64,000 nt of DNA from Paenibacillus doosanensis (GCF_025060755.1 NZ_JANYUY010000028.1:35049-99048); one strand, 5' to 3'; counted from the first letter of the stretch, positions 53,830 through 63,098 are shown. Notes: a model not told the origin generated them from the letters alone. A program made the numbers and translations.

Positions 53830-54720
53830 GTGATCAAGGAACTATGGGATGAGAACGTCTGGGAAACGGCTTGGAAGGAAGATGCGCATACGGCAGTGAA
53901 CAAGATGAAACAGGCCGGCATCGATCCGGCGCGCTCGTTTGACAACAAGGCCAAGGCGTTCAACGAGCAAGCGTTCAACGAAGAGGGCAGACGAAGAGCG
54001 AAGCGGATTATGAACTGGCTGGAAGGACGGGGCGTAACCTTTGCAGACGCCTCGATATTGGATATCGGAGCGGCGTCGGGCGGATTTACCGTGCCGTTCG
54101 CCTTAAGAGGCGCCAGCGTCACCGCCGTGGAGTCTTCTCCCCCGTTGGTGGACTTGCTGAAGGAAAACACCGCGGCCGCGGGGATCGCCCCGGGGAAAGT
54201 GGAAATTGCCGCCGAGCGGTTTGAGGATATTGATATTCAAGCCAAAGGATGGGAAAAAGCTTTCGATTTCGTGTTTGTCTCGATGTGTCCGGTCATTGTC
54301 GATTGGGAGAGCGTGGAGAAGGTGCTGAGCTGCGCTCGGGATTATTGCTATATCAGTCTTTCGGTAGGCTCCAGAGAGCACAGCCTGGTCGATGCCGTCT
54401 GGCCGCTGCTCGCAGACAAGCCCCGCAGGGCCGAGCATTTGGAGATGTCCTATTTGCTGAATTTATTGCTGCTTAAAGGATATTCCTTCGAGACGCTGGT
54501 CACAAGGGAAATGAAAACGACGGAGGTTTCCGTTGAAACGGCGCTCGAGGACGCCATCAACTGGCTGAATATGTGGAAGGTGCCGACGGACGAGCGGAAC
54601 CGGACCATCGTCGCCGATTACTTGGCAAGCAATTACCCGCACGGCAAGGTGGAAATCCGGCAGGGAGGCCGTTTCGGCAAGGTGCTGGTTCGCTTGAAGC
54701 ATCAGCATATGCTAGGTTAA
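53830..54720 (+). CDS. Class I SAM-dependent methyltransferase
   Basis: About 296 residues. The SAM fold is at residues about 65-180: motif I SILDIGAASGGFTVPFA, then VTAVESSPPLVDLL with the ribose-binding acid, and FVFVSMCPVI as motif IV. The N-terminus (ELWDENVWETAW, DPARSFDNKAKAFNEQ) and C-terminus hold extra helices that would cover a small-molecule substrate. The GTG at 53830 is chosen because GAGGAGG lies 9 bases upstream; an ATG at 53797 has no ribosome site. The flavoprotein gene starts 20 bp after its stop, so the two form an operon. Substrate unknown. Confidence 0.82.
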   Translation: MIKELWDENVWETAWKEDAHTAVNKMKQAGIDPARSFDNKAKAFNEQAFNEEGRRRAKRIMNWLEGRGVTFADASILDIGAASGGFTVPFALRGASVTAVESSPPLVDLLKENTAAAGIAPGKVEIAAERFEDIDIQAKGWEKAFDFVFVSMCPVIVDWESVEKVLSCARDYCYISLSVGSREHSLVDAVWPLLADKPRRAEHLEMSYLLNLLLLKGYSFETLVTREMKTTEVSVETALEDAINWLNMWKVPTDERNRTIVADYLASNYPHGKVEIRQGGRFGKVLVRLKHQHMLG

Positions 54721-54740
54721 TATACTACGGAGGTGCAGAA

Positions 54741-55661
54741 ATGATGGAAGATCAGCTTCTCGATGCAGTCATTATCGGAGGAGGCCCGGCGGGGCTTAAT
54801 GCCGCGCTCATGCTGGGACGGGCAAGGAAAAAGGTGGCGGTCATCGACGAAGGCCGCCCGCGCAATGCGGTCACGCGGGAATCCCACGGGTTTCTGACCC
54901 GCGACGGGATTCAACCGGACGAATTTCGGCGGATCGCCAAGGAACAGATCGGAGCTTATCCGTCCGTTTCGTTCGTCGAAGACATAGCCGTATCGGTTGC
55001 CGGGACGGACGGGAGCTTCCGCATAGCGACGGCGAATGGACAAACCTTTGCGAGCCGCAAGCTGCTGTTTGCCTTCGGCATGAAGGACCGGCCGCTGGCG
55101 ATACCGGGGCTGGCGGAGGTATACGGGAAAAGCGCCTTCGTCTGCCCGTATTGCGACGGCTGGGAATTAAGAGACGAACCGCTTGTTATTATTCACCAGG
55201 GGGCTGAGCTCATGCACTTCGCTCCCCTTATATCCGGCTGGACGAAGCGGTTTGTCGTTTGCACGAACGGGCCGGACGGGCTGTCCGATGCGGAGCGCGA
55301 GGAGCTGCGCCGCCGGCAAATCCCGTTATTCGATGCGCCGATCCGCTCGGTTGATTCGAATGAAGGCATCGTGCGCCAAGTCGTTCTTGAGGACGGAACG
55401 GCGATTCCGTGCCGAGGGATCTTTTTCAAACCGCTGCTGGTTCCGGGATCGGATTTGCCGCAGGCTATCGGATGCGAAGTGACGGAAGCGGGAGTCGTCG
55501 TTACCGACGAGTTCGGCAAAACGAACATTCCCGGCGTCTACAGCGCGGGGGATGCGGCCTCGCAGCGCCATCAGGTTATTGCTGCCGCTTCTATGGGCGC
55601 ATTCGCCGCGGCAGCCATGAACAATGAAATGAACTTGGAAGCTTGGAGAAGCAACGGCTAA
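54741..55661 (+). CDS. Thioredoxin-reductase-like FAD oxidoreductase without a clear NADPH motif
   Basis: A 306-residue flavoprotein. The FAD motif is AVIIGGGPAGLNAALMLGRA, the redox pair is in FVCPYCDGWE, and the second FAD site is GVYSAGDAA. In true thioredoxin reductases a GxGxxA motif for NADPH follows the CxxC, but here that place reads LVIIHQGAELMHFAPL, with no glycine-rich turn. This resembles TrxR-like enzymes such as gliotoxin/holomycin oxidases or ferredoxin-dependent flavin reductases, which take electrons from another partner or oxygen. It follows the methyltransferase by 20 bp and lies near an Rrf2 regulator, which fits a thiol or small-molecule stress role. Confidence 0.85.
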   Translation: MMEDQLLDAVIIGGGPAGLNAALMLGRARKKVAVIDEGRPRNAVTRESHGFLTRDGIQPDEFRRIAKEQIGAYPSVSFVEDIAVSVAGTDGSFRIATANGQTFASRKLLFAFGMKDRPLAIPGLAEVYGKSAFVCPYCDGWELRDEPLVIIHQGAELMHFAPLISGWTKRFVVCTNGPDGLSDAEREELRRRQIPLFDAPIRSVDSNEGIVRQVVLEDGTAIPCRGIFFKPLLVPGSDLPQAIGCEVTEAGVVVTDEFGKTNIPGVYSAGDAASQRHQVIAAASMGAFAAAAMNNEMNLEAWRSNG

Positions 55662-55685
55662 GAAGCGCGAAGCTACAACATAAAG

Positions 55686-55752
55686 AAACCGTTCCTTGTT
55701 GCAGATACGGCGGGCAATACTCGCTTTCTTCTGTAGAGGAGCGGTTTTTTGG
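55686..55752 (+). terminator. Terminator after the flavoprotein gene
   Basis: AAACCGTTCCT (55686-55696) pairs with AGGAGCGGTTT (55737-55747) with one G-T pair; the 40-base interior also pairs in part. Six T residues end it. Confidence 0.82.
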
Positions 55753-55823
55753 CGTTCGCGAAAAAAAGTGCAACGCGTTAAAAATGTGTTACCGCGCGCG
55801 GCGGACGGCAAAAAAAAGTGTTA

Positions 55824-55852
55824 TTGCCGGTAATCGCTTACATCGCTATGAT
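55824..55852 (+). promoter_or_regulatory. Promoter of the LplB-type operon with a cre-like site
   Basis: -35 TTGCCG (55824-55829), 17-bp spacer, -10 TATGAT (55847-55852). Between them lies GGTAATCGCTTACA (55829-55842), which matches the CcpA site TGWAANCGNTNWCA in all fixed positions but the first. Repression by CcpA when glucose is present is the likely effect. Confidence 0.7.
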
Positions 55853-55885
55853 GGGGGTACATTACGGAGGAAACGAGGGATAGCG

Positions 55886-56851
55886 ATGACACCAATACGC
55901 GCCAGCGGAGTCCGCGGCGTCGACCGGCTTGCGGAGAGGCCTAAGGAGAAGCGGTGGATAAAAATGTGGAGGCGCAACCGGTATTTGTACTTGCTTGCGC
56001 TGCCGGGCATTTTGTTTTTTCTTATTTTTAAATATGTGCCGATGTGGGGCGTTCTGATTTCGTTTCAAAATTACTCCCCTTACCAAGGCTTGCTGCACAG
56101 CCCGTGGGTCGGCTTCGAGCATTTTGCGCGATTTTTCGCCAATCCGGATTTTCTGAAGCTGTTCCGCAATACGCTTGGCATTAATGTGATGAACCTTGTG
56201 CTTTTCTTTCCGCTGCCGATTTTGTTATCCGTTCTGCTGAACGAGCTGAAGCAGCAAACATTCAAGAAGACGGTGCAGACGATCGTCTACCTGCCGCATT
56301 TTTTCTCGTGGGTGATCATTGTCGGGATTACCTTCTTAATGCTGTCGCATAGCGAAGGCGTTATAAACAAGATGCTGCAGAGCGCAGGCTGGAGCCAGAT
56401 CGACTTTTTGACCAATCCCCGTTATTTCTGGCTGCTGCTGACGGCCCAAACGATCTGGAAGGACGCGGGCTGGGGGACGATTATATTCCTGGCGGCCATT
56501 GCCGGCATCGATCCGCAACTGTATGAAGCGGCGAAAATGGACGGGGCGGGCAGGCTCAGGCAAATATGGCATATTACGCTGCCCTGCATCCGCAACGTCG
56601 TCGTCATTCTGCTTATCCTGCGAATCGGCCATATGATGGACGTCGGGTTCGAGCAAGTGTTCCTGATGATGAACGGCGCCGTCTCCGATGTGGCCGACGT
56701 GTTCGAAACCTACGTATACCGGGTCGGCATCAAGCAGGGGCAATTCAGCTACAGCACGGCGATCGGGCTGTTCAAATCGCTGGTAGGCTTGATTCTTGTC
56801 GTGGCGGCGAACAAAGCGGCTAAAAAAATGGGCGAGGAAGGAGTGTACTGA
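55886..56851 (+). CDS. ABC oligosaccharide permease, LplB-like
   Basis: A 321-residue six-helix permease. It starts with a basic cytoplasmic leader, then YLYLLALPGILFFLIFKYVPM and WGVLISFQNYSPYQG, phrases specific to the LplB/YteP group. The EAA loop reads EAAKMDGAGRLRQIWHITLP. The ATG at 55886 has GAGGGA 5 bases upstream; the frame is open much further back, but that extension crosses the terminator and promoter. It pairs with the next permease, which begins 1 bp after its stop. Members of this group import complex plant or host oligosaccharides in Paenibacillus and Bacillus. Confidence 0.93.
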   Translation: MTPIRASGVRGVDRLAERPKEKRWIKMWRRNRYLYLLALPGILFFLIFKYVPMWGVLISFQNYSPYQGLLHSPWVGFEHFARFFANPDFLKLFRNTLGINVMNLVLFFPLPILLSVLLNELKQQTFKKTVQTIVYLPHFFSWVIIVGITFLMLSHSEGVINKMLQSAGWSQIDFLTNPRYFWLLLTAQTIWKDAGWGTIIFLAAIAGIDPQLYEAAKMDGAGRLRQIWHITLPCIRNVVVILLILRIGHMMDVGFEQVFLMMNGAVSDVADVFETYVYRVGIKQGQFSYSTAIGLFKSLVGLILVVAANKAAKKMGEEGVY

Positions 56852-56852
56852 T

Positions 56853-57731
56853 ATGCGGGGGCAAGCGGCGGACCGGTGGTTTACGGCAGTCAATGTGCTG
56901 ATCCTGTCAATGGTAGGGCTGATCAGCGTATTTCCTTTGTACTACGTGTTTATCGTTTCATTTACGAACCCGGACGAATATTTCAGCAGAGGCTTCGTGT
57001 TGTTCCCGGAATCGTGGAGCCTTATCTCTTACCGGTATATTTTATCGACCAAATCGTTTATTAATGCGATCGGAATCAGCGGATTTCTCGCAACGGCGGG
57101 CACTTTGCTCTCGCTGGCGGTTACTTCGGCGCTCTCCTATACGCTGTCGCGCAAACGGATGGAAGGGCGCAAAATGCTGATGCTGATGGTTCTTTTGACG
57201 ACTTTATTTCAGCCGGGCATCATCCCGAATTATTTGCTCGTCAGGGAACTGGGGCTGATCAACAGCGTATGGTCGCTGATCGTTCCCGTGCTGAGCAGCG
57301 GCTGGTACGTGCTGCTTATGAAAGGCTTCTACGACAGCATACCGGACAGTCTGGAGGAAGCCGCTACGATGGACGGCTGCAACGATATTCAGGCATGGGT
57401 CCGCATCGTTCTGCCGCTATCGCTTCCGGCGATGGCCGCCTTCGGGCTGTTTTTCGCCGTCGGCTATTGGAATACGTTTTTTCAGGCCATCTTGTACATC
57501 AACAACCATAACATTTGGCCGTTGCAGGTGCTGCTGCAAAATATGCTGATCGACGCGTCCACCGCATCGGGAGGTTCGGCCGCTCTGGAGCTGACCAGCG
57601 ACCAGCCGATTCCGCCGGAGACGCTGAAGATGGCCGCCGTCGTCGTCGCGACGATTCCGATTTTGCTCGTATATCCGTTTTTGCAAAAGCATTTCGCCAA
57701 AGGAGCGATGGTCGGGTCGGTTAAGGAATGA
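56853..57731 (+). CDS. ABC oligosaccharide permease, YtcP/LplC-like
   Basis: A 292-residue six-helix partner permease. VFPLYYVFIVSFTNPDEYF and the EAA loop EAATMDGCNDIQAWVRIVLP are typical of YtcP. The ATG at 56853 follows the previous stop almost directly, with GAAGGAGTG inside the previous gene, so the two are translationally coupled. No ATPase gene is present in the operon, as is common for this group. Confidence 0.93.
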   Translation: MRGQAADRWFTAVNVLILSMVGLISVFPLYYVFIVSFTNPDEYFSRGFVLFPESWSLISYRYILSTKSFINAIGISGFLATAGTLLSLAVTSALSYTLSRKRMEGRKMLMLMVLLTTLFQPGIIPNYLLVRELGLINSVWSLIVPVLSSGWYVLLMKGFYDSIPDSLEEAATMDGCNDIQAWVRIVLPLSLPAMAAFGLFFAVGYWNTFFQAILYINNHNIWPLQVLLQNMLIDASTASGGSAALELTSDQPIPPETLKMAAVVVATIPILLVYPFLQKHFAKGAMVGSVKE

Positions 57732-57789
57732 CTGCCGGTCGGCGCTGCCAAGGCACGGGTTCATATTAAACTAAAGGGGCTGAATACAG

Positions 57790-59310
57790 ATGAGAAAGCA
57801 AGCATGGACGTTGGCGCTGGCATCCGTCGTAGGAGCGGCGGCGCTGCTCTCTGGTTGTTCGGGAGGCGCGGAGCAGAATGGAGCGGACGCCGGCAAGGAC
57901 GCCGGTCCGACGCAGATCAGTGTCATGACCGTGTTCTTCACGCCGGAGCCTCCGGGGGAAGACGATGTGACGAAGAAGGAAATCGAGAAAAATACGAATA
58001 CGAAGCTGAACATCTCCTGGGTATCGGGCAACAATTACGACGATAAAATGAATGTGACGCTGGCGTCGGGAGACATTCCGGAGCTGATGCTCGTGCTCGA
58101 CCCTTATCATCCGCAAGTCCAAACGATGGCCGCCCAAGGGGCGTTCTGGGATCTTACGCCTTATATTAAGGATTACAAGCATTTAAGCGAGCTTCCGGCT
58201 CTGTCCTGGCAAAATTCGAGCATCAACGGCCGCAGCTACGGCATTCCGCGGGTCAGGCCGCTCGAAGGCTCCGGCTCCTTCCCGCTCATCCGCAAAGATT
58301 GGCTCGACAAGCTCGGCTTGCCGGTGCCTGCCGATATGGATCAGATGTACGAGACGATGAAGGCGTTCAAGGAGAAAGATCCGGACGGCAACGGCAAGAA
58401 CGATACGATCGGCTTCTCCGGACTGGTGAGCTCCGACGGGATGGGCTCTTTCGGCTGGGTAGAGAACGTGTTCAACGGAACGAACGGGCGGTGGAAGGAA
58501 AAGGGCGGCAAATTGTTGAATACAGTATATGAGCCGGGTACGCGCGAGGCGCTGGTATGGCTGACGAAGGCGTATCAGGACGGTATCATCGCCCCCGACT
58601 TCCCGACGCTCAAGACGACGCAGGTGCGCGACCTGATCACGACGAGCAAGGCCGGCATATTTGCCGATGCGATCAAGCCGTCATGGCTGCTGACCGGGCA
58701 GATGCGGAAGACGAACCCGCAGGCGGATCTGCTGCCGCTCACTTACCTGGAAGGGCCGAACGGCAAATTCGTTCCCAAGGACTCCGGAGTGTACGGGATG
58801 TATGTAATCCCGAAGACGGTGCCCGAAGCCAAAATGAAAAAGCTGCTGCAGTTCATGGATTACGGAGCGACGGAGGAAGGATGGATGCTGGCGAGCTTCG
58901 GCTTGAAGGACGTTCATTATACCGTGAAGGACGGCGTCATCGCGCCTACGGAGCAGGCTGCCAAAGATAATGTCGGGGTGTTCCTGCACCTGTTCGCCAA
59001 TCTGGATCGCTATGAAAGGGCGTACCAGACCGGCATTCCGGCCGATTTCTTGAACAGAAACAAGCAGATTATCGACGAGCGGGCCAAATACAGCGTAGCC
59101 GACCCCGCCGTAGGGCTGAATTCGGAAACTTATTTGAAAATAGGCAAAGATTACGATAAAAAGATTCAGGATTTGAAAGTGAAAATTATTCTCGGGCGGG
59201 AGCCGATTGCGGCATGGGACGAGTTCGTAGCGAAGCTGAAGGCCGATGCACAGTATCGGAAAATAGACGAGGAGATTAACGCGGAGTATGCGAAGCGAAA
59301 AGGAAAGTAG
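57790..59310 (+). CDS. ABC oligosaccharide-binding lipoprotein, LplA-like
   Basis: A 506-residue binding protein with signal peptide and lipobox LSGC (cysteine about residue 23), then ISVMTVFFTPEPPG and KEIEKNTNTKLNISWV. The length of 500 and the mid-chain block IRKDWLDKLGLPVPADMDQM followed by DPDGNGKNDTIGFSG, a calcium-loop-like segment, are standard in LplA/YtcQ proteins. It is anchored outside and binds the oligosaccharide for the two permeases before it. AAAGGGG lies before the ATG. A sulfatase gene follows, suggesting a sulfated glycan ligand. Confidence 0.93.
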   Translation: MRKQAWTLALASVVGAAALLSGCSGGAEQNGADAGKDAGPTQISVMTVFFTPEPPGEDDVTKKEIEKNTNTKLNISWVSGNNYDDKMNVTLASGDIPELMLVLDPYHPQVQTMAAQGAFWDLTPYIKDYKHLSELPALSWQNSSINGRSYGIPRVRPLEGSGSFPLIRKDWLDKLGLPVPADMDQMYETMKAFKEKDPDGNGKNDTIGFSGLVSSDGMGSFGWVENVFNGTNGRWKEKGGKLLNTVYEPGTREALVWLTKAYQDGIIAPDFPTLKTTQVRDLITTSKAGIFADAIKPSWLLTGQMRKTNPQADLLPLTYLEGPNGKFVPKDSGVYGMYVIPKTVPEAKMKKLLQFMDYGATEEGWMLASFGLKDVHYTVKDGVIAPTEQAAKDNVGVFLHLFANLDRYERAYQTGIPADFLNRNKQIIDERAKYSVADPAVGLNSETYLKIGKDYDKKIQDLKVKIILGREPIAAWDEFVAKLKADAQYRKIDEEINAEYAKRKGK

Positions 59311-59382
59311 GTCGCTTCGCCGGTTTTGACTCGTTCATGGTCCATGTGGATAAAAATGAAAAAAAAAGGAGTGGTTGGCGAG

Positions 59383-60708
59383 ATGAAGAAGAAGCCGAAC
59401 ATATTGTTTTTGATGAGCGACCAGCATCGGGCGGACGTGACGGGGTATGAAGGCAATCCGGTTATACGCACGCCTCATCTGGACCGGCTCGCATCGACCG
59501 GCGCGGTGTTCCGCAATGCGTATACGCCTTCTCCGATCTGCATTCCAAGCAGGCAGAGCATGATGGCGGGACAGTTCCCGCGAACGACCGGATGCGAAAC
59601 GTTCGGGCAGGATTTGCCGCCCGGGCATATGACCTTTGCCAGACGATTGTCGCAGTACGGCTACCAGACCGTCGTCAGCGGCAAGCTTCATCATACGGGA
59701 ACCGACCAGATGATGGGCTGGACGCGGCGGATCTGCGGCGATATGCAGACAGAGCCGGGCTATATCGAAGGCAAGCAGGAGGACGAATATGCGAAGTACC
59801 GCGTCCCGTCCCAGAAATGGCCGCAGCCTAAAGAAGTGAGCCGGGCCGGGGTCGGCCGCGGACAGTGTATCTCCCACGATGAATATGCGCTGGAGGGAGC
59901 GCTGCAATTCATCGACGATTATTTCAACAGCACGTACTACGACCGCGAGCAGATTCAGCCGCTTCTATTGAAAGTCAGCTTCCTGCAGCCGCATTATCCT
60001 TACTTTACGAGCGAGGAGAAATTCACTTATTACTTGAACAGGGTGTCGCCGAATTTCAATGAACCGTTGTTCGACCATCCGTTCCTCAGCAAATTCCGCG
60101 TACATGCCGGAGTCGACGCAACCGAGCGGGACATTCGCCGGGCGACGGCGGCTTATTACGGAATGATCGAGACGATCGACGGATATTTTGGACAAGTGAT
60201 GGCGGCGCTGGAGCATGTCGGCCAAAATCTGGACGATTGGATCATCATTTATACGTCCGACCACGGGGAGATGCTGGGCGAGCACGGCGTATGGGAGAAG
60301 CAGAAGTTTTTCGAAGCGAGCGCCAGAGTGCCGCTGATCATCCGATATCCGGCCGGGTTTCAAGGCGGCAGAACCTTGGAGGAAAATGTGAATCTATGCG
60401 ATCTGTTCGCGACGATCTGCGATCTGTGCGGCATTCCCGCTCCGGAAGGGCTGGATAGCCGCAGCCTTGAGCCGCTGATGGCAGGAGATTCCGCCGGATG
60501 GGATAACGAGACGGTGTCCCAATTCGGGGGAACCAATCTGATGATTAAACGCGATCATCTGAAATACCAGTATTACGATACGGACGGATCGGAAGTGCTG
60601 TTCGATCTGGCGCGCAACAAGGAAGAGACGGTCAATTACATGGCCGACCCGCAGTATGCGGAAGCCGTCGCACAGTTCCGCGAGCGCGCGAAGGAGCTGC
60701 GCTTTTAG
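59383..60708 (+). CDS. Sulfatase 3 (formylglycine-dependent, cytoplasmic)
   Basis: A 441-residue sulfatase: NILFLMSDQHRADV as first metal site, SPICIPSRQSMMAGQF with C53 as the formylglycine residue (CxPxR), GKLHHTGTDQMMG, and IIYTSDHGEMLGEHGVWEK as second metal site. The SDQHRAD start is usual in choline-sulfatase and iduronate- or glucosamine-6-sulfatase-like members. No signal peptide, so it would desulfate the sugar after import by the transporter encoded just upstream. AAAGGAGTGG precedes the ATG at 59383; an in-frame ATG at 59356 is possible. An AraC-type regulator gene starts 35 bp after its stop. Confidence 0.9.
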   Translation: MKKKPNILFLMSDQHRADVTGYEGNPVIRTPHLDRLASTGAVFRNAYTPSPICIPSRQSMMAGQFPRTTGCETFGQDLPPGHMTFARRLSQYGYQTVVSGKLHHTGTDQMMGWTRRICGDMQTEPGYIEGKQEDEYAKYRVPSQKWPQPKEVSRAGVGRGQCISHDEYALEGALQFIDDYFNSTYYDREQIQPLLLKVSFLQPHYPYFTSEEKFTYYLNRVSPNFNEPLFDHPFLSKFRVHAGVDATERDIRRATAAYYGMIETIDGYFGQVMAALEHVGQNLDDWIIIYTSDHGEMLGEHGVWEKQKFFEASARVPLIIRYPAGFQGGRTLEENVNLCDLFATICDLCGIPAPEGLDSRSLEPLMAGDSAGWDNETVSQFGGTNLMIKRDHLKYQYYDTDGSEVLFDLARNKEETVNYMADPQYAEAVAQFRERAKELRF

Positions 60709-60743
60709 CGCTGAGACGAAGGAGAAAGGCGGTACGATGACCG

Positions 60744-63098
60744 ATGAACGGATGGAAGCTTCCCTTTCACATGCCGGCTATCTCATGGGTACAGCGCCGA
60801 ACTTACCGCAAGAGCTTGCTTATCGTGCTCGCGATTACTTGTTTGCCGACCTTATTGGTCGGCATTTGCGTTAACCGGATCGGCATCGGACAACTGGAGA
60901 AATCCGTCGCCGCCACGAGGGAGCTGCAGGTGAGCCAGGCAGTCGTTCGAGCGGACGAGCTGCTGACGCATCTGGAGAAAAATGCGACTCAATGGGCGTT
61001 TAATCCGGTATTCGGCCTGAAGCTGTTAAACCTGCAAACCGATTACGACTACGAGCATATCAGGGAGATTTTTCACTCGCTGGTGCTGCTGAAGGGCTCC
61101 AATCCGCTGATTCAGGAGGCTTATTTGTATATGGATCGGCCGGGAACCGTCTATTCCGAGGACGGCGGCGTGACGGCGCTCGGCGCGCTGGATAGAGAGC
61201 GCTTCCATTCCTTGCTGGCCGGGCCATACACGACGTACTGGCTCCCGTCGCTTGGTTTGCTGCAGCAGATGGACAAGGAGGCGCCGGCCTTGATTTACCG
61301 GCTTCCGGCCGATATCGGTCAGCCCTTTGCCGCGCTTGCGATTTATTTGAACAAGGGCGCCTTGGCGCAATTGCTGAGCGAACCGACTGCGGGGGGAGAG
61401 GCCAGTTCCTTTATGGTTGCGGCAGACGGCGTATGGATCGCCGAGGCCGGCTCCGGACAGCCTTCCGCCAGGGAGGAGGAGCTGAAGCGGGCGGTGCTGT
61501 CCCAGGGCCGGCGCAGCGGCACCTTCGTCTATGCGGCGGCAAACGGGAAGGAGAGCTACTCCGTCTCCTACAGCACCTTGAACCGGCTCGGCAGCGGCTG
61601 GATCTATGTATCCGCAGTATCCTTATCCAAGATGACCGCGCCGGTTCTGCTTACCTCCAGGCTGCTCTATGCCGTCAGCCTGGCGGGGCTGCTCGCGGGA
61701 ATCGTGATCTCCATCTTCGCCTCGCGCAAGCTGTACGAGCCGATTCGGTATTTGACCGGGCTGATCCGGGTCAACCGAAGGCCGGCCGACGCGGACGGCG
61801 AGCATAACGAGGTCGCGTTCATCGAGCGGGAATGGAGGCAGCTGAGCCTGGAAAGCCAAAGCTTGCGGGAGCTGTCGGCCAGACAGCTGCCGAGCTTGCG
61901 CGTAGGCTTCCTGCTGCAGCTGGTGCAGGGGCACTTCTACACCTGGACGGAGACGGAGGTGCGAAGCCGGATGGAGGAGCTGGGCTGGGAGCCGGGGGAC
62001 GACAGCTTTGCCGTCGTCGTCATTCAGCTTCACGGCATGACCAAGCGGTCATCGGCCCATTACAAGGAGCGCGATATTCAGCATCTGTCCTATGCCGCTT
62101 CCAATATTACGGAAGAGCTGGCCCAATCGAAATTCGATCATGCGGAAGTGATTAACTTTCAAGATATGTCCGCAGGTCTTCTCGTCCGTTATCCGGCGCG
62201 GGTGTCAAGCCGGCAGGCGAAGCTGGAGCTGTATGAATTCGCCGAGCAGCTGACCCAAGCGATCAGCTCGACGATCCGCATGGAGGTCACGGTTTGCCTC
62301 GGCCGGATCACTCCCGCTGCAACGCGGATTCCCGTCGTTCTGGACGAGGCGAGACAGGAAATTCGCAACCGCAAGCTGATCGAAGGGAATCAAATATTGG
62401 ACGCCGAGGAGCACAGCCGCGAAGAGCACGCGCCGGTCCATTATCCGTTTGTGGCTGAGACGGAGCTGCATCAGGCGATCCGGGACGGGCAGCTGGACGA
62501 AGCGATGGAGGCGGCTGAACGATTCTGCCGCGAGCTCCACCGGCATAGGAGCACGCAGCGGTTATTCTCGCAAGGTCTGCTTCAGCTGTTCGGCAATATG
62601 CAGTTCCACTTTCTGAAGGCCGGTTTCGATCCGTACCCGCACGCGGCATCCTTCGATCCGTATGCGGAGCTGAGCCGGATAACCGATCCCGAGGAAGCGG
62701 TCGGCTGGTTCCGGCACAAGGTCGTCGGTCCTTATGTGGAGGAGGTCCGGCAAACGGCCGAGACGCATGAGGCGAAGCACAGGCGGATCGTCGAAAGCAT
62801 GGTCGAATCGCTCCGCACTTCGTATCATAGCGAGGTATCGCTGGAGTCGTACGCGGATGCCTACGGCGTCAATCCGGTGACGCTCAGCCGCATATTCAGG
62901 CAGGCGACCGGGAGCAACTTTATCGATTGCTTGACCCGAATCCGGATGGATCAATCGAAGCGTCTGCTGGCGGAAACGGATTTGAAGATCAACGAGATCG
63001 CCGAGCGCGTAGGCTACCAGCCGACGTATTTTAACCGCATTTTCAAAAAGATCGAAGGAGTTACGCCGAGCCGCTACCGGGAAGCGGTCAAACTGTAG
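60744..63098 (+). CDS. Membrane-bound AraC-family regulator with Cache-like sensor
   Basis: A 784-residue one-component regulator. Helix 1 (about 25-45, LLIVLAITCLPTLLVGICV) and helix 2 (about 296-318, LLYAVSLAGLLAGIVISIF) enclose an outside sensor of about 245 residues. The cytoplasmic part has a middle region of about 280 residues and a C-terminal AraC double HTH (about 685-784: LESYADAYGVNPVTLSRIFR, then INEIAERVGYQPTYFNRIFK and GVTPSRYR). There is no kinase or receiver, so the signal must pass directly from sensor to DNA-binding domain. It lies in the importer-sulfatase operon and probably activates it. AAAGGCGG lies 12 bases before the ATG, a long gap; another ATG at 60737 is out of frame. 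Confidence 0.9.
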   Translation: MNGWKLPFHMPAISWVQRRTYRKSLLIVLAITCLPTLLVGICVNRIGIGQLEKSVAATRELQVSQAVVRADELLTHLEKNATQWAFNPVFGLKLLNLQTDYDYEHIREIFHSLVLLKGSNPLIQEAYLYMDRPGTVYSEDGGVTALGALDRERFHSLLAGPYTTYWLPSLGLLQQMDKEAPALIYRLPADIGQPFAALAIYLNKGALAQLLSEPTAGGEASSFMVAADGVWIAEAGSGQPSAREEELKRAVLSQGRRSGTFVYAAANGKESYSVSYSTLNRLGSGWIYVSAVSLSKMTAPVLLTSRLLYAVSLAGLLAGIVISIFASRKLYEPIRYLTGLIRVNRRPADADGEHNEVAFIEREWRQLSLESQSLRELSARQLPSLRVGFLLQLVQGHFYTWTETEVRSRMEELGWEPGDDSFAVVVIQLHGMTKRSSAHYKERDIQHLSYAASNITEELAQSKFDHAEVINFQDMSAGLLVRYPARVSSRQAKLELYEFAEQLTQAISSTIRMEVTVCLGRITPAATRIPVVLDEARQEIRNRKLIEGNQILDAEEHSREEHAPVHYPFVAETELHQAIRDGQLDEAMEAAERFCRELHRHRSTQRLFSQGLLQLFGNMQFHFLKAGFDPYPHAASFDPYAELSRITDPEEAVGWFRHKVVGPYVEEVRQTAETHEAKHRRIVESMVESLRTSYHSEVSLESYADAYGVNPVTLSRIFRQATGSNFIDCLTRIRMDQSKRLLAETDLKINEIAERVGYQPTYFNRIFKKIEGVTPSRYREAVKL

